A stretch of 48,138 nucleotides of DNA from Alphaproteobacteria bacterium. GTDB taxonomy: Bacteria > Pseudomonadota > Alphaproteobacteria > Rhodospirillales > Rhodospirillaceae. The position numbers and the translations under genes were made by a program. A model generated the notes under the pieces. It was not told the DNA's origin. It did not search any database and worked only from the letters and a program-made list of their open reading frames with translations. The first letter of the stretch is position 1. Each line of letters opens with the position of its first letter. Shown piece by piece: positions 38,901 through 46,384 of the stretch. The stretch spans positions 1-48,138 of the forward strand of contig JAURPI010000036.1 of the NCBI GenBank assembly GCA_030835385.1, read 5' to 3'.

Positions 38901-39497
38901 CTCGTCATCCCCGAAGGCTCAATGTTAAACCCGACCTATCATGCAGCCGTTGTCGCGGGGAATGTAGAGACGTCTCAGATTATATGTGACGCACTTTATG
39001 GTGCAGTTAACCGGCTCGCCGCCAGTCAGGGCACGATGAACAACCTGACGTTCGGAAACACCGAATACCAATACTATGAAACACTGTGTGGCGGCACAGG
39101 AGCCGGGCCAGATTTTGATGGTGCCGACGCGGTGCACAGCCACATGACGAACTCCAGGCTGACAGACCCGGAGGTATTGGAGTGGCGGTACCCGGTTCTT
39201 CTAGAGTCCTTCAGCGTTCGCAAAAACTCTGGTGGCATGGGCGAGTACTCCGGCGGCGACGGCGTTGTCCGACGCATTCGTTTTCTTGAACCTATGTCTG
39301 TCGCTATACTGTCTGGCCGCCGCACCACTGTGCCGTTTGGTTTGGGCGGTGGGAACGACGGCCAACCCGGAAAAACACAAGTGGAACGCGCCAATGGTGA
39401 CGTCCAACCCCTCGCCTACGCTGACGCCACTGACGTCGAACCTGGCGATGTAATAACCGTCACTACCCCAGGCGGCGGTGGTTTTGGGCGTCATTAA
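35907..39497 (+). CDS. Fused HyuA-HyuB protein, ATP-dependent 5-oxoprolinase family
   Basis: The 1196-aa protein joins HyuA (about 1-690) and HyuB (about 693-1196), as in eukaryotic and some bacterial 5-oxoprolinases. The start FWIDRGGTFTDIVARDPGG is the ATP-binding signature of the family; the HyuA part also shows GFDMGGTSTDVSHY and FGGAGGQHACRVAD. HyuB starts near VEVFNSLFMSIAEQMG and contains ANAPHMPVHLGSMG and GHHADIGG. The likely reaction is ATP-dependent opening of 5-oxoproline to glutamate, or of a hydantoin or related lactam. The ATG at 35907 is chosen because the longer frame begins at a TTG with no support. An earlier promoter region (35669-35906) has no visible feature. Confidence 0.9.
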   Translation: MGWQFWIDRGGTFTDIVARDPGGELRTAKLLSENPEHYSDSAVAGIRQILGLAQNEPIQSDIVDAIKMGTTVATNTLLERKGAPTLLAITRGFRDALQIGTQQRPTLFDLNIRKPSMLYSDFLEVPERLFADGSVETPLDSEAVRVGLEKAFAKGFRSVAIVLLHADRHPAHEEAVSQIAEDIGFTQISASHDVIPLMKLVGRGDTTVADAYLSPELRRYVEQVASNVGNSRVLFMQSNGGLTDAQAFRGKDAILSGPAGGVVGLAGVAASAGFDKIIGFDMGGTSTDVSHYAGSFERTFDTTVAGVRLRAPMLDIHTVAAGGGSRCIFDGLRLRVGPESAGSNPGPVAYRRGGPLTITDCNVLLGRIQPAHFPAVFGEKASLPLDSKAVRSAFTDLAAQVSKSLDNKHTPEDLADGFLTLAVENMARAIKTISVQRGHDVSTYTLVCFGGAGGQHACRVADSLGMDRIFIPPFAGVLSAYGMGLADLRVLKEKTIALPLDTSHFGHVRDALTSLSYLARDSLVAQGVSEDEVEINEHLHVRYEGSDSAIPISARTLESALKSFETQHIKLFGFSQPEKVLVVETITSEASGGGALRHKGDPTNATSDESAPLEHVKLWSDSAWQTVPVYESDTLIPGQSINGPALLIDKNATTVVENGWRAEVNQSSNLVLTRNAARSEALALSTAANPVLVEVFNSLFMSIAEQMGAALQNTAHSVNIKERLDFSCAVFDAQGALVANAPHMPVHLGSMGESVRAVIEAHSSTMTAGDAFITNAPYNGGTHLPDITVVAPVYEASTGERVFFVAARGHHADIGGLTPGSMPPHSCTIDDEGVLFDAAPLVRNGELLEGEIRSALLSEPHPARTPDQNIADLRAQVAACTKGATELLAIISQYGLEGVKAYTSHVQDNAEEAVRRVIDSLQEGRFVAPMDDGGEIHVDISIDRQARSATVDFSGTSDQRPSNYNAPAAVCRAAVLYVFRTLVDDDIPLNEGCLKPLTLVIPEGSMLNPTYHAAVVAGNVETSQIICDALYGAVNRLAASQGTMNNLTFGNTEYQYYETLCGGTGAGPDFDGADAVHSHMTNSRLTDPEVLEWRYPVLLESFSVRKNSGGMGEYSGGDGVVRRIRFLEPMSVAILSGRRTTVPFGLGGGNDGQPGKTQVERANGDVQPLAYADATDVEPGDVITVTTPGGGGFGRH

Positions 39498-39561
39498 CCT
39501 TTTTAGCCATACACCCATGTTGCGCCATGGACGATAAAGACCTGCCTTTGTATCGTGCCTT

Positions 39562-40002
39562 ATGGCCCCACCAGGACACACAGTTACTCGACCCACTGAC
39601 GACGGCTTTTACATGCCGGCTGAATGGTACCGACACGCGCGCACATGGGCAGCTTGGCCTTCTATTCCCTCTGCCAACACAGATGACTACACAAACCTTA
39701 TAAACGCACCCTCTCACCTAATCCGAACCGTTCAACGCTACGAACCCATCATCATCCTCGCCGCTCAAGAAGGTCGCGCGGTCGTTTTTGAGCATTGCGG
39801 ATCGCAAGTCGATATCCTGACGGTTCCGCATAACTCGATCCGACTGAGGGACACTGGCCCTACTTTCTTGGTTGATGGCAAAGGCGGGTCGGCTGCAGCC
39901 GATTGGTAGAGCGATGGGTGGGCGGAGCAAACTGAACACTGGGTGCAAGGCGCTGCGCTTACTCACACGCTTCTGGGCGAAATCGCGGTACGCCCAGAAT
40001 AG
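39562..40002 (+). pseudogene. Agmatine deiminase, truncated and interrupted
   Basis: The frame begins near 39562; DDGFYMPAEWYRHARTWAAWPS and HNSIRLRDTGPTFLVDGKGGSAAADW are conserved N-terminal parts of agmatine deiminase (peptidyl-arginine-deiminase family), including the RDTGPTF segment. A TAG follows at 39907-39909. The frame then goes on as SDGWAEQTEHWVQGAALTHTLLGEIA to a TAG at 40000-40002, where family members have F-x-GWG...A. The remaining 200-plus residues, including the catalytic Cys and His, are missing. This gene would convert agmatine to N-carbamoylputrescine; it is inactive. Confidence 0.85.
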
Positions 40003-40265
40003 ACTGCAACAAGGTGAAACGTGACGCGATCATGACAAACCTCTCTCGATTGGAGTGAAGGATCAACGTCCAGCTAGCTTAAAGCACTGCTAATGCCCAG
40101 GCGAGAATGCTCCACGGGGCCTTCACCACCGCCTATATTGCCGACTATGAAAGGTCCGAAAAGCCGCCAAATTAGGCTAAGTTTAGCTCCTCATACCCAC
40201 TAGATCAGCCTGACAGATAGCCCTGGAAGACACCCACCTAGGCGAGTTCCCCCATCATTCAGACC
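40003..40265. other. Spacer after the agmatine deiminase remnant
   Basis: This 263-bp stretch has no open frame of note and no similarity I recognise. It may be the residue of the deleted 3' part of the deiminase gene. Confidence 0.4.
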
Positions 40266-40469
40266 CTAGTTGGGCAGAGTCGAGTCGGACACGTGGTTTT
40301 GCTGCTGGTTCGCCTCCGGACTGGAGACAGTGTCCGGGCTAGGAGCAACAAGCAGATAAACAAGCCACACAGCGACAAGGACAAGCGACAAGACAAGCAG
40401 TAGCTTGCGCTCCATAGGTGGCCTGGGTGGCGGCGCCACTTTATTGTCAGAACTCTGTTTTTCGGACAT
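40266..40469 (-). CDS. 67-aa single-span membrane protein
   Basis: The peptide MSEKQSSDNKVAPPPRPP begins with a polar, proline-rich stretch, then has one transmembrane helix (about 21-42, MERKLLLVLSLVLVAVWLV) and a short polar tail. GGAGG lies 11 bases before the ATG. It is divergent from the exchanger gene at 40569, with 99 bp between them. I do not recognise a family; the orderly topology and ribosome site argue that it is real. It may be a membrane anchor or regulator. Confidence 0.6.
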   Translation of the reverse strand: MSEKQSSDNKVAPPPRPPMERKLLLVLSLVLVAVWLVYLLVAPSPDTVSSPEANQQQNHVSDSTLPN

Positions 40470-40568
40470 GGGGTTTGATACCTCCAGAGGGAAAACGGCG
40501 CAAGAATACAGGCGCTTGCCAAGGCTTGCTGGTGGGCGTAGGACACTTCGAGCGCAGCTTCATAATGG

Positions 40569-41555
40569 GTGCACGTGTTGTCGAATTTTATCCCCTACGC
40601 CTACCTCATTGTTGGTTTGGTCCTGTTGAGCGGCGGTGCGGATTACCTCATCCGCGGAGCTGTGGCCGTCGCCACGCGGCTTAACATTTCTCCGCTTGTG
40701 GTAGGCCTCACGATTGTCGCCCTGGGCACCTCCTTGCCCGAACTCGTGGTGTGTGTCCGCGCCGCAATGGCCGGTGCAGCCGGTATCGCAGTTGGGAACG
40801 TTGTCGGCAGCAATATCGCCAACATTCTTCTTATCATTGGCGCTGGCGCGCTTATGTGCCCCATATCTGCCAACCGTAATCATTTCTTGCGGGATAGCCT
40901 TTTGATGTTGGGGGCAACAGCCCTTTTTATTGCTCTGGCTTTTACGGGGTCATTCGCAGCCATGTCTGGGGCGATCATGGTCGGATTGCTTTTTGCCTTT
41001 CTGCTTTTTTCTTACGTACAAGGTAAGAAGCACGGTACCGATGACCTCAGCATGATCGATATGGACGAGGTCGTGGCTGATGATGTCATTTCGCCAGCAC
41101 GCGCAACGGTATGGGTTCTCGGCGGGTTGATCGGGGTAGCGGTCGGCGCAGAACTATTGGTCAACGGCGCAACTATAATTGCACGCGGACTCGGGGTAAC
41201 CGAGGAGGTTATCGGGCTAACCATGGTGGCGGTCGGAACCTCGCTACCTGAATTAGCGACAGTTGTCGCTGCGGCAGCCAAACGTCACACCGACCTCATC
41301 GTCGGCAATGTTATGGGTAGCAATATATTCAATATTCTCGGCGTCATGGGTGTCACAGCGATAGTGACCGAAGTGCCAGTGAATGCTCAAATCTTATCTT
41401 TTGATGTTTGGGTAATGGCCGCTGCAGCAGTTGTGTTAGTTCCTCTCATGTTGTCCGGCAGCATACTGTACCGCAAGGAAGGCACCGTGTGTTTAGTCCT
41501 ATACAGTGCGTACATCGCTATTCAGTACGTGGGTGTTGAGCGCGTTATTTCATGA
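40569..41555 (+). CDS. Calcium/sodium antiporter, CaxA/YrbG family
   Basis: The 328-aa protein belongs to the K+-dependent Na/Ca exchanger-related family and has two inverted repeats. Each holds the ion-binding motif: GLTIVALGTSLPELV (46-60) with GNVVGSNIANIL (76-87), and GLTMVAVGTSLPELAT (about 216-231) with GNVMGSNIFNIL. Ten helices are expected. The two repeat motifs are intact. Start is a GTG at 40569, since the first helix begins near residue 8; no ATG is available in frame nearby. The next gene (pteridine-reductase-like SDR) overlaps by 4 bp, so exchanger, SDR and folB form an operon. Confidence 0.93.
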   Translation: MHVLSNFIPYAYLIVGLVLLSGGADYLIRGAVAVATRLNISPLVVGLTIVALGTSLPELVVCVRAAMAGAAGIAVGNVVGSNIANILLIIGAGALMCPISANRNHFLRDSLLMLGATALFIALAFTGSFAAMSGAIMVGLLFAFLLFSYVQGKKHGTDDLSMIDMDEVVADDVISPARATVWVLGGLIGVAVGAELLVNGATIIARGLGVTEEVIGLTMVAVGTSLPELATVVAAAAKRHTDLIVGNVMGSNIFNILGVMGVTAIVTEVPVNAQILSFDVWVMAAAAVVLVPLMLSGSILYRKEGTVCLVLYSAYIAIQYVGVERVIS

Positions 41556-42322
41556 CGACAAGCATGCCAAAAACAGTTTTGGTTACCGGCGGCGCAAAGC
41601 GCATCGGCAAGGTAATAACTGAAACCCTATCTGCGGATGGATGGGCTGTGGCAATTCATTACTTCGGCTCCAGCGATGAAGCCGTATCTCTTGCCAAGTC
41701 GATCACCGATGCCAATGGTCAAGCTGAAGTATTCTCAGCTGATCTGAACGACCCAGACGCAACAGAAGACCTCATATCAGCGGTCGTTGATTCTATGGGA
41801 CCGTTGGGAGCCCTCATTAACAACGCCTCCATATTTGAAAAAGAAGGCTGGGATGACGTCACTCCTGACTCCTGGGCGCAGCACCTTGAGATAAATCTCC
41901 ACGCACCCTTTGTTTTGAGCCAAGCCCTAGCACGCGCCCTGCCCGACGAGTTAGATGGTGCGATTGTGAATATCATTGACCAGCGTGTTTTTAACCTAAC
42001 CCCAGAGTTCGTGTCTTATACGGTGAGCAAAACGGGGCTTTGGACCTTGACCCAAACACTAGCGATGGCCCTGGCTCCTCGAATTCGAGTCAATGGAGTT
42101 GGACCAGGACCAACACTCCCAAATGAGCGACAAACTGAAGAGATATTCGAACGCCAGGTCTCAAGCACACCTCTTCAAAGACAAGTCGAACCTGATGACA
42201 TTGCGGCAGCAGTAAAGTATTTGCTTTCGGCACGATCCGTTACAGGGGAGATGATAGCCGTTGATAGCGGTGAACACCTGGGTTGGACCCAGTCAAAGGA
42301 AGGACAATCGTTGAATGGGTGA
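41552..42322 (+). CDS. Pteridine reductase-like SDR (FolM/PTR1 type)
   Basis: The 256-aa SDR shows TGGAKRIG (12-19), the TGxxxRxG cofactor motif of NADPH-dependent pteridine reductases, and an active site with Asp in place of Ser: D143 (VNIIDQR), Y156 and K160 (SYTVSK). That Asp-Tyr-Lys triad is the mark of PTR1 and FolM, which reduce dihydropterins or dihydrofolate. The neighbour folB starts 8 bp before its stop. The natural role is probably tetrahydromonapterin or tetrahydrofolate production. No folA is in the window, so folate reduction through this gene is an attractive inference. It overlaps the exchanger gene by 4 bp. Confidence 0.85.
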   Translation: MTTSMPKTVLVTGGAKRIGKVITETLSADGWAVAIHYFGSSDEAVSLAKSITDANGQAEVFSADLNDPDATEDLISAVVDSMGPLGALINNASIFEKEGWDDVTPDSWAQHLEINLHAPFVLSQALARALPDELDGAIVNIIDQRVFNLTPEFVSYTVSKTGLWTLTQTLAMALAPRIRVNGVGPGPTLPNERQTEEIFERQVSSTPLQRQVEPDDIAAAVKYLLSARSVTGEMIAVDSGEHLGWTQSKEGQSLNG

Positions 42323-42734
42323 AGTCAGCAAATCAAGAGTCATCGAGCCGCTTCGCATTGCGAACGCATCAGAACAGGTGCGTCACGTCTTCATTCGCGA
42401 TCTCGTTCTAGCCTGTGATATCGGAGTCCACCCGCATGAGAAGGGCTCACCGCAACGGGTGCGTATCAACCTCGACCTCGCGGTCACGGACAGTGGCGAC
42501 CCCCTCGCCGATCAGCTGGAGAACGTCGTTTGCTACGAGGATGTGGTGACCCGGATTCGGGCTATAACGGCTGATGGGCATACAAATCTGGTCGAGACCT
42601 TAGCAGAACGGATCGCCCAAACCTGCCTTCAACATCCGGACTGCCATACGGTCAGGGTACGAATTGAGAAACTGGATGTTTTTGCCGATGTTGAAAGTGT
42701 TGGCGTCGAAATTGAGAGGAAGTCCCTCGGCTGA
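42315..42734 (+). CDS. folB: Dihydroneopterin aldolase
   Basis: FolB splits 7,8-dihydroneopterin to 6-hydroxymethyl-dihydropterin and glycolaldehyde in folate synthesis. The 139-aa protein has an extra N-terminal segment (about 1-23) before the family core: IRDLVLACDIGVHPHEKG (E42), CYEDVV (Y74), HTNLVETLAERIA (E94) and RIEKLDV (K119, catalytic Lys). It overlaps the SDR by 8 bp, supporting joint expression with the pterin reductase. No further fol genes are seen. Confidence 0.93.
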   Translation: MGEVSKSRVIEPLRIANASEQVRHVFIRDLVLACDIGVHPHEKGSPQRVRINLDLAVTDSGDPLADQLENVVCYEDVVTRIRAITADGHTNLVETLAERIAQTCLQHPDCHTVRVRIEKLDVFADVESVGVEIERKSLG

Positions 42735-43118
42735 TTTGAGGCGCAGTCCTTTTAATCCATTGATTTGTCACGAGAAGTACACGTCGAATCAAAATTCGCG
42801 GCTAATGGACCTCGCGAGTAAAGCGAGTTGTGCACACCAAATTTAGAGTCTGTGAAGTTTGATCAGTTGGGAACCATACTTTGACCGATAAGGGCACCCT
42901 ACCCATGAATGACATATTTTCTTTATAAATATCAGTACCTTACGGATTTAGGCTAAATCTCACCTTTTTCTTTGGGTGCAATAGAGATTCCATGGCTGAG
43001 ATACGGAGGCACCCCTATTCCCACAGAGTTTCCCCAGCCTGGAGTGATATTTGTCAGGATTTTCAGGGATATACGGTCCGTAGTTGACCGAAAACGGCAT
43101 CAGTGCGACATCCGACCC
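42735..43118. other. 384-bp AT-richer spacer between folB and uvrC
   Basis: The left half is noticeably richer in A and T than the genes around it (for example around 42900-42960). A short inverted repeat CTCGC/GCGAG lies at about 42811-42827. An open frame on the minus strand (42960-43187) gives no recognisable protein. The in-frame extension of uvrC upstream of 43119 is not conserved in family members. No RNA gene or terminator was identified. Confidence 0.4.
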
Positions 43119-45050
43119 ATGGAGCGAACACGCAGTGACCGGTCCGGACATAGGGACGACCCCACAGAGGCAGTACCGAAGGTCCAAAAAGAAGACCCTG
43201 CCCCGGTCGGCAAGGGTCTGACAGTGATTTCCGACACCTTGCGAAACCTGCCGAGCCGGCCGGGTGTCTACCGCATGCTAAATGCCAAGGGCGATGCCCT
43301 GTACGTCGGTAAGGCAAAAAACCTCAAAAAAAGAGTGACGTCATACACGCGGATCGAAAGCATGCCGATGCGTTTACAGCGCATGGTCATGGAGACCCAT
43401 CACTTAGAAGTGGTCACCACCCATACAGAAGCTGAAGCGCTTTTGTTGGAAAGCAATCTCATCAAACAATTGAAGCCTCGATACAACATCCTGTTACGGG
43501 ATGATAAGTCGTTCGCCTATATCATGGTGACTGGGAATCACCCCTACCCGCGCATTCTTAAACATCGCGGTAAACGCAAACCACCTCATCAATATTATGG
43601 GCCATTTGCGTCAGCCGGTGCGGTAAACCATTCCCTTGCGACCCTACAGCGCGTCTTTCTGTTGCGGACCTGTTCTGATGCGGTATTCGCAAACCGGTCT
43701 CGACCTTGCCTACTTCATCAAATAAAGCGCTGTTGCGCACCCTGCGTCGATAAAGTTACTGAAGAAGACTACAGCGAACTGATTCGCCAATCGCAAAATT
43801 TCCTAAACGGCGACAGCAATGAAATACAGGAAGAGCTCTCCCGGCACATGGAAGCGGCCAGCAAAGAGTTGGACTTTGAATCGGCAGCCGCGTACCGAGA
43901 TCGCATCCGCGCATTAACAAATATACAGAGCCATCAGGACATCAATCTTCCCTCAAATGACGATACGGATGTCATCGGACTACATCGCGCTGGTGGTCAA
44001 TCTTGCGTTCAGATCTTTTTCTTCCGCGGTGGGCAGAACTTCGGCAATCGCGCCTACTACCCTTCCCATAATTCAGACGACGAAGATGGTGCCATTATCG
44101 AAGCGTTTCTTGGCCAGTTCTACGACACCATAGCAGCACCACGGACCATTCTGGTTAGCCATGAGCCGCCGAATAAAGAATTGATCGCGGAAGCTTTAGG
44201 TATACGCGCAGAACGAAAAGTTGAGATTCTGGTCCCAGCTCGCGGCAACAAACGCAAACTTATCGATCACGTCTCCCTAAATGCGAGGGAAGCTTTAGGA
44301 CGACGCATGGCTGAAAGTTCAACTCAACTAAAGCTGTTGAAGTCCCTTGCCGAAATATTTGACTTGCCGGCTACGCCAGAGCGCGTGGAAGTCTACGATA
44401 ACTCCCATATCTCAGGCACTCACATGGTGGGGGGCATGATCGTGTCTGGCCCTACAGGTTTCGAGAAGAATGCCTACCGAAAATTCAATATCAAGAATAC
44501 CGACCTATCCCCAGGCGACGACTACGGCGCCATGCGAGAAGTGCTTACCCGGCGGTTCGCGAGAGCCCAAAAAGAAGATCCCGAGAGAACAAAAGGTATT
44601 TGGCCAGACCTAGTCTTGATCGATGGCGGCAAGGGCCAGCTCTCTACGGCACAACAAACTCTCGAAGATTTGGGCGTTGATGACGTGCCTCTCGTTGCCA
44701 TATCCAAGGGTCCGGACCGAAACGCGGGCCGAGAGCAATTTCATCGCGTAGACAAAGTGCCCTTTACCCTGCCACCCGCGCACCCGGCTTTGTACTTTTT
44801 GCAAAGACTGAGGGACGAAGCCCATAGATTCGCAATTTCGTCCCATCGGTACCGGCGGTCGAAAGCGATTGTGCGATCGGAATTAGATGAAGTTGCGGGC
44901 ATCGGCGGACAGCGAAAAAAGGCCCTACTCCACCGATTCGGCTCAGCCAAAGCAGTTGCGCAAGCCGGCGTCGATGATTTATCGACAGTGGACGGGATCA
45001 GTGCGGGGCTGGCAAAAAGAATCTATGATCACTTCCATCCAGACCACTAG
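43119..45050 (+). CDS. uvrC: Excinuclease ABC subunit C
   Basis: UvrC makes both incisions in nucleotide excision repair. From the ATG at 43119 the protein is 643 aa, close to the family norm; the longer frame (42972) adds 49 unconserved residues. It has the GIY-YIG nuclease domain (LPSRPGVYRML and ALYVGKAKNLKKRV, about 44-75), a Cys-rich segment (KRCCAPCVDKVTEEDY), a UVR domain (about 230-265, KELDFESAAAYRDRIRAL), the RNase H-like second nuclease with VEVYDNSHISGTHMVGGMIV and LVLIDGGKGQL, and C-terminal helix-hairpin-helix motifs (VAGIGGQRKKALLHRFG). pgsA follows after 35 bp. Confidence 0.96.
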   Translation: MERTRSDRSGHRDDPTEAVPKVQKEDPAPVGKGLTVISDTLRNLPSRPGVYRMLNAKGDALYVGKAKNLKKRVTSYTRIESMPMRLQRMVMETHHLEVVTTHTEAEALLLESNLIKQLKPRYNILLRDDKSFAYIMVTGNHPYPRILKHRGKRKPPHQYYGPFASAGAVNHSLATLQRVFLLRTCSDAVFANRSRPCLLHQIKRCCAPCVDKVTEEDYSELIRQSQNFLNGDSNEIQEELSRHMEAASKELDFESAAAYRDRIRALTNIQSHQDINLPSNDDTDVIGLHRAGGQSCVQIFFFRGGQNFGNRAYYPSHNSDDEDGAIIEAFLGQFYDTIAAPRTILVSHEPPNKELIAEALGIRAERKVEILVPARGNKRKLIDHVSLNAREALGRRMAESSTQLKLLKSLAEIFDLPATPERVEVYDNSHISGTHMVGGMIVSGPTGFEKNAYRKFNIKNTDLSPGDDYGAMREVLTRRFARAQKEDPERTKGIWPDLVLIDGGKGQLSTAQQTLEDLGVDDVPLVAISKGPDRNAGREQFHRVDKVPFTLPPAHPALYFLQRLRDEAHRFAISSHRYRRSKAIVRSELDEVAGIGGQRKKALLHRFGSAKAVAQAGVDDLSTVDGISAGLAKRIYDHFHPDH

Positions 45051-45085
45051 ACTGCACTTCTTCAATTCAGCGACGGACATAACGC

Positions 45086-45649
45086 GTGCTTAACCTGCCA
45101 AATATTCTGACTCTGTCCCGCATATTCATCATACCCATCGTAATCGCGTTATTTTATTGGGATAGCCCAACAACCCGCTGGATCACGCTGGGACTTTTTA
45201 CCGCTGCTGGCATAACGGATTTCTTTGACGGATACCTCGCTCGACGAAGCAATCAGGTCTCAGCATTTGGCAGATTTCTGGATCCTATAGCTGACAAATT
45301 ATTGGTCGCGGCGTTGCTTCTAATGCTGGTCGGATTTGAGCGTATGACGACTTGGTCGTATTTGCCCGCCGTCGTCATATTGACAAGGGAACTACTTGTT
45401 TCAGGATTGCGTGAATTTCTTGCCCAAACCCAAGTCAGTGTTCCGGTATCTACGCTCGCGAAGTGGAAGACAACACTGCAGATGTTTACCCTCGGGTTTC
45501 TCATCGTAGGATCAGATGCGCCATCGTGGATTCCGGCGCAGGCCATTGGAGAAGTTGGGCTTTGGCTTGCCGCGTTGCTCACCTTGATCACGGGCTACGA
45601 CTACCTGAAGGCAGGTGTGGTTCATATGCTTAAAGATGACGCGGAGTAA
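45086..45649 (+). CDS. pgsA: CDP-diacylglycerol-glycerol-3-phosphate 3-phosphatidyltransferase
   Basis: PgsA makes phosphatidylglycerol phosphate, the first committed step to phosphatidylglycerol and cardiolipin. The 187-aa membrane protein contains the full CDP-alcohol phosphotransferase motif D(x2)DG(x2)AR(x8)G(x3)D(x3)D at D45, D48-G49, A52-R53, G62, D66 and D70. Several hydrophobic helices follow. The start is the opening MLNLPNILTLSRI, standard for PgsA. It lies between uvrC (35 bp upstream) and moaD (4 bp downstream), an order common in alphaproteobacteria. Confidence 0.95.
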   Translation: MLNLPNILTLSRIFIIPIVIALFYWDSPTTRWITLGLFTAAGITDFFDGYLARRSNQVSAFGRFLDPIADKLLVAALLLMLVGFERMTTWSYLPAVVILTRELLVSGLREFLAQTQVSVPVSTLAKWKTTLQMFTLGFLIVGSDAPSWIPAQAIGEVGLWLAALLTLITGYDYLKAGVVHMLKDDAE

Positions 45650-45653
45650 CAGC

Positions 45654-45917
45654 GTGTCTCTAACGGTTTTGTACTTTGCATGGGTCAAAGAAAAAGTCGG
45701 CACCGGAGAAGAGCAACTGTCTCCACCGGATAATGCAAAGACCGTCTCAGACTTCATTGATTGGCTGGAAACGCAATCCCCAGCCCACGCCTCCGCCTTT
45801 TCGGACAGGAACCAAATCCGCGTTGCTCTTGATCAACTACATGTCCCCTTCGAAACGGACATTGGAGATGCGAAAGAGATCGCCTTTTTTCCTCCGGTGA
45901 CCGGAGGTGCTTGGTGA
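45654..45917 (+). CDS. moaD: Molybdopterin synthase sulfur carrier subunit MoaD
   Basis: MoaD carries thiocarboxylate sulfur on its C-terminal glycine to molybdopterin synthase. The 87-aa ubiquitin-like protein begins at GTG 45654, with GGAG eight bases upstream, and has the usual VLYFAWVKEKVG start and the C-terminal IAFFPPVTGG. Unusually, the Gly-Gly (84-85) is followed by Ala-Trp before the stop, whereas active MoaD normally ends in GG. The GGA GGT codons also form the ribosome site of moaE, which overlaps by 4 bp. Processing of the two extra residues, or a mutated stop codon, is the open question. Confidence 0.9.
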   Translation: MSLTVLYFAWVKEKVGTGEEQLSPPDNAKTVSDFIDWLETQSPAHASAFSDRNQIRVALDQLHVPFETDIGDAKEIAFFPPVTGGAW

Positions 45918-46384
45918 TCAAAGTACAAAGCGAACCGCTCAATGCAGGCGAGGAAATCAATACGTTCCTAACCAGCAACCCTAACTCGGGCGGCATCGCC
46001 ACGTTTATTGGTCAGGTCCGTGATTTTCAGGAACAGGGGTCAGGAGAAAGCGCCAGTGTGGCTGCGCTTGAGCTTGAACACTACCCCGGCATGACCGAGA
46101 AAGAACTTGAGCGCATTAGTGCTGAAGCTCAAAAGCGCTGGACCCTGGACGCCGTTCTGGTCATTCACCGCCATGGTCGTATGAGCCCAGGGGACACTAT
46201 TGTCCTGGTCTGCACCGCCTCCACCCATAGGGGCGACGCCTTTTCAGCCTGTGAATTCATTATGGACTGGCTAAAAACCCAGGCGCCTTTCTGGAAACGC
46301 GAGCACAGTGGCACGGACTCAACTTGGGTAGACGCCAGAGAAAGCGATGGCACACGCGCCAAGCGCTGGGAAAAGGTAGACTAG
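45914..46384 (+). CDS. moaE: Molybdopterin synthase catalytic subunit MoaE
   Basis: MoaE uses MoaD thiocarboxylate to convert cyclic pyranopterin monophosphate to molybdopterin. The 156-aa protein shows GGIATFIGQVRDFQ, LELEHYPGMTEKEL, VLVIHRHGRMSPGDTIVLV and the C-terminal DWLKTQAPFWKREH with the catalytic Lys residues. A GTG start at 45914 lies six bases after GGAGG; TTG 45911 is a weaker alternative. It overlaps moaD by 4 bp (GTGA) and is convergent with ilvE, with the stop codons sharing CTAG. Confidence 0.95.
   Translation: MIKVQSEPLNAGEEINTFLTSNPNSGGIATFIGQVRDFQEQGSGESASVAALELEHYPGMTEKELERISAEAQKRWTLDAVLVIHRHGRMSPGDTIVLVCTASTHRGDAFSACEFIMDWLKTQAPFWKREHSGTDSTWVDARESDGTRAKRWEKVD

Noticed and set aside
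42960-43187. Open frame on the minus strand overlapping the uvrC start
   Set aside because: The product has no recognisable family or membrane pattern and overlaps the conserved uvrC beginning.
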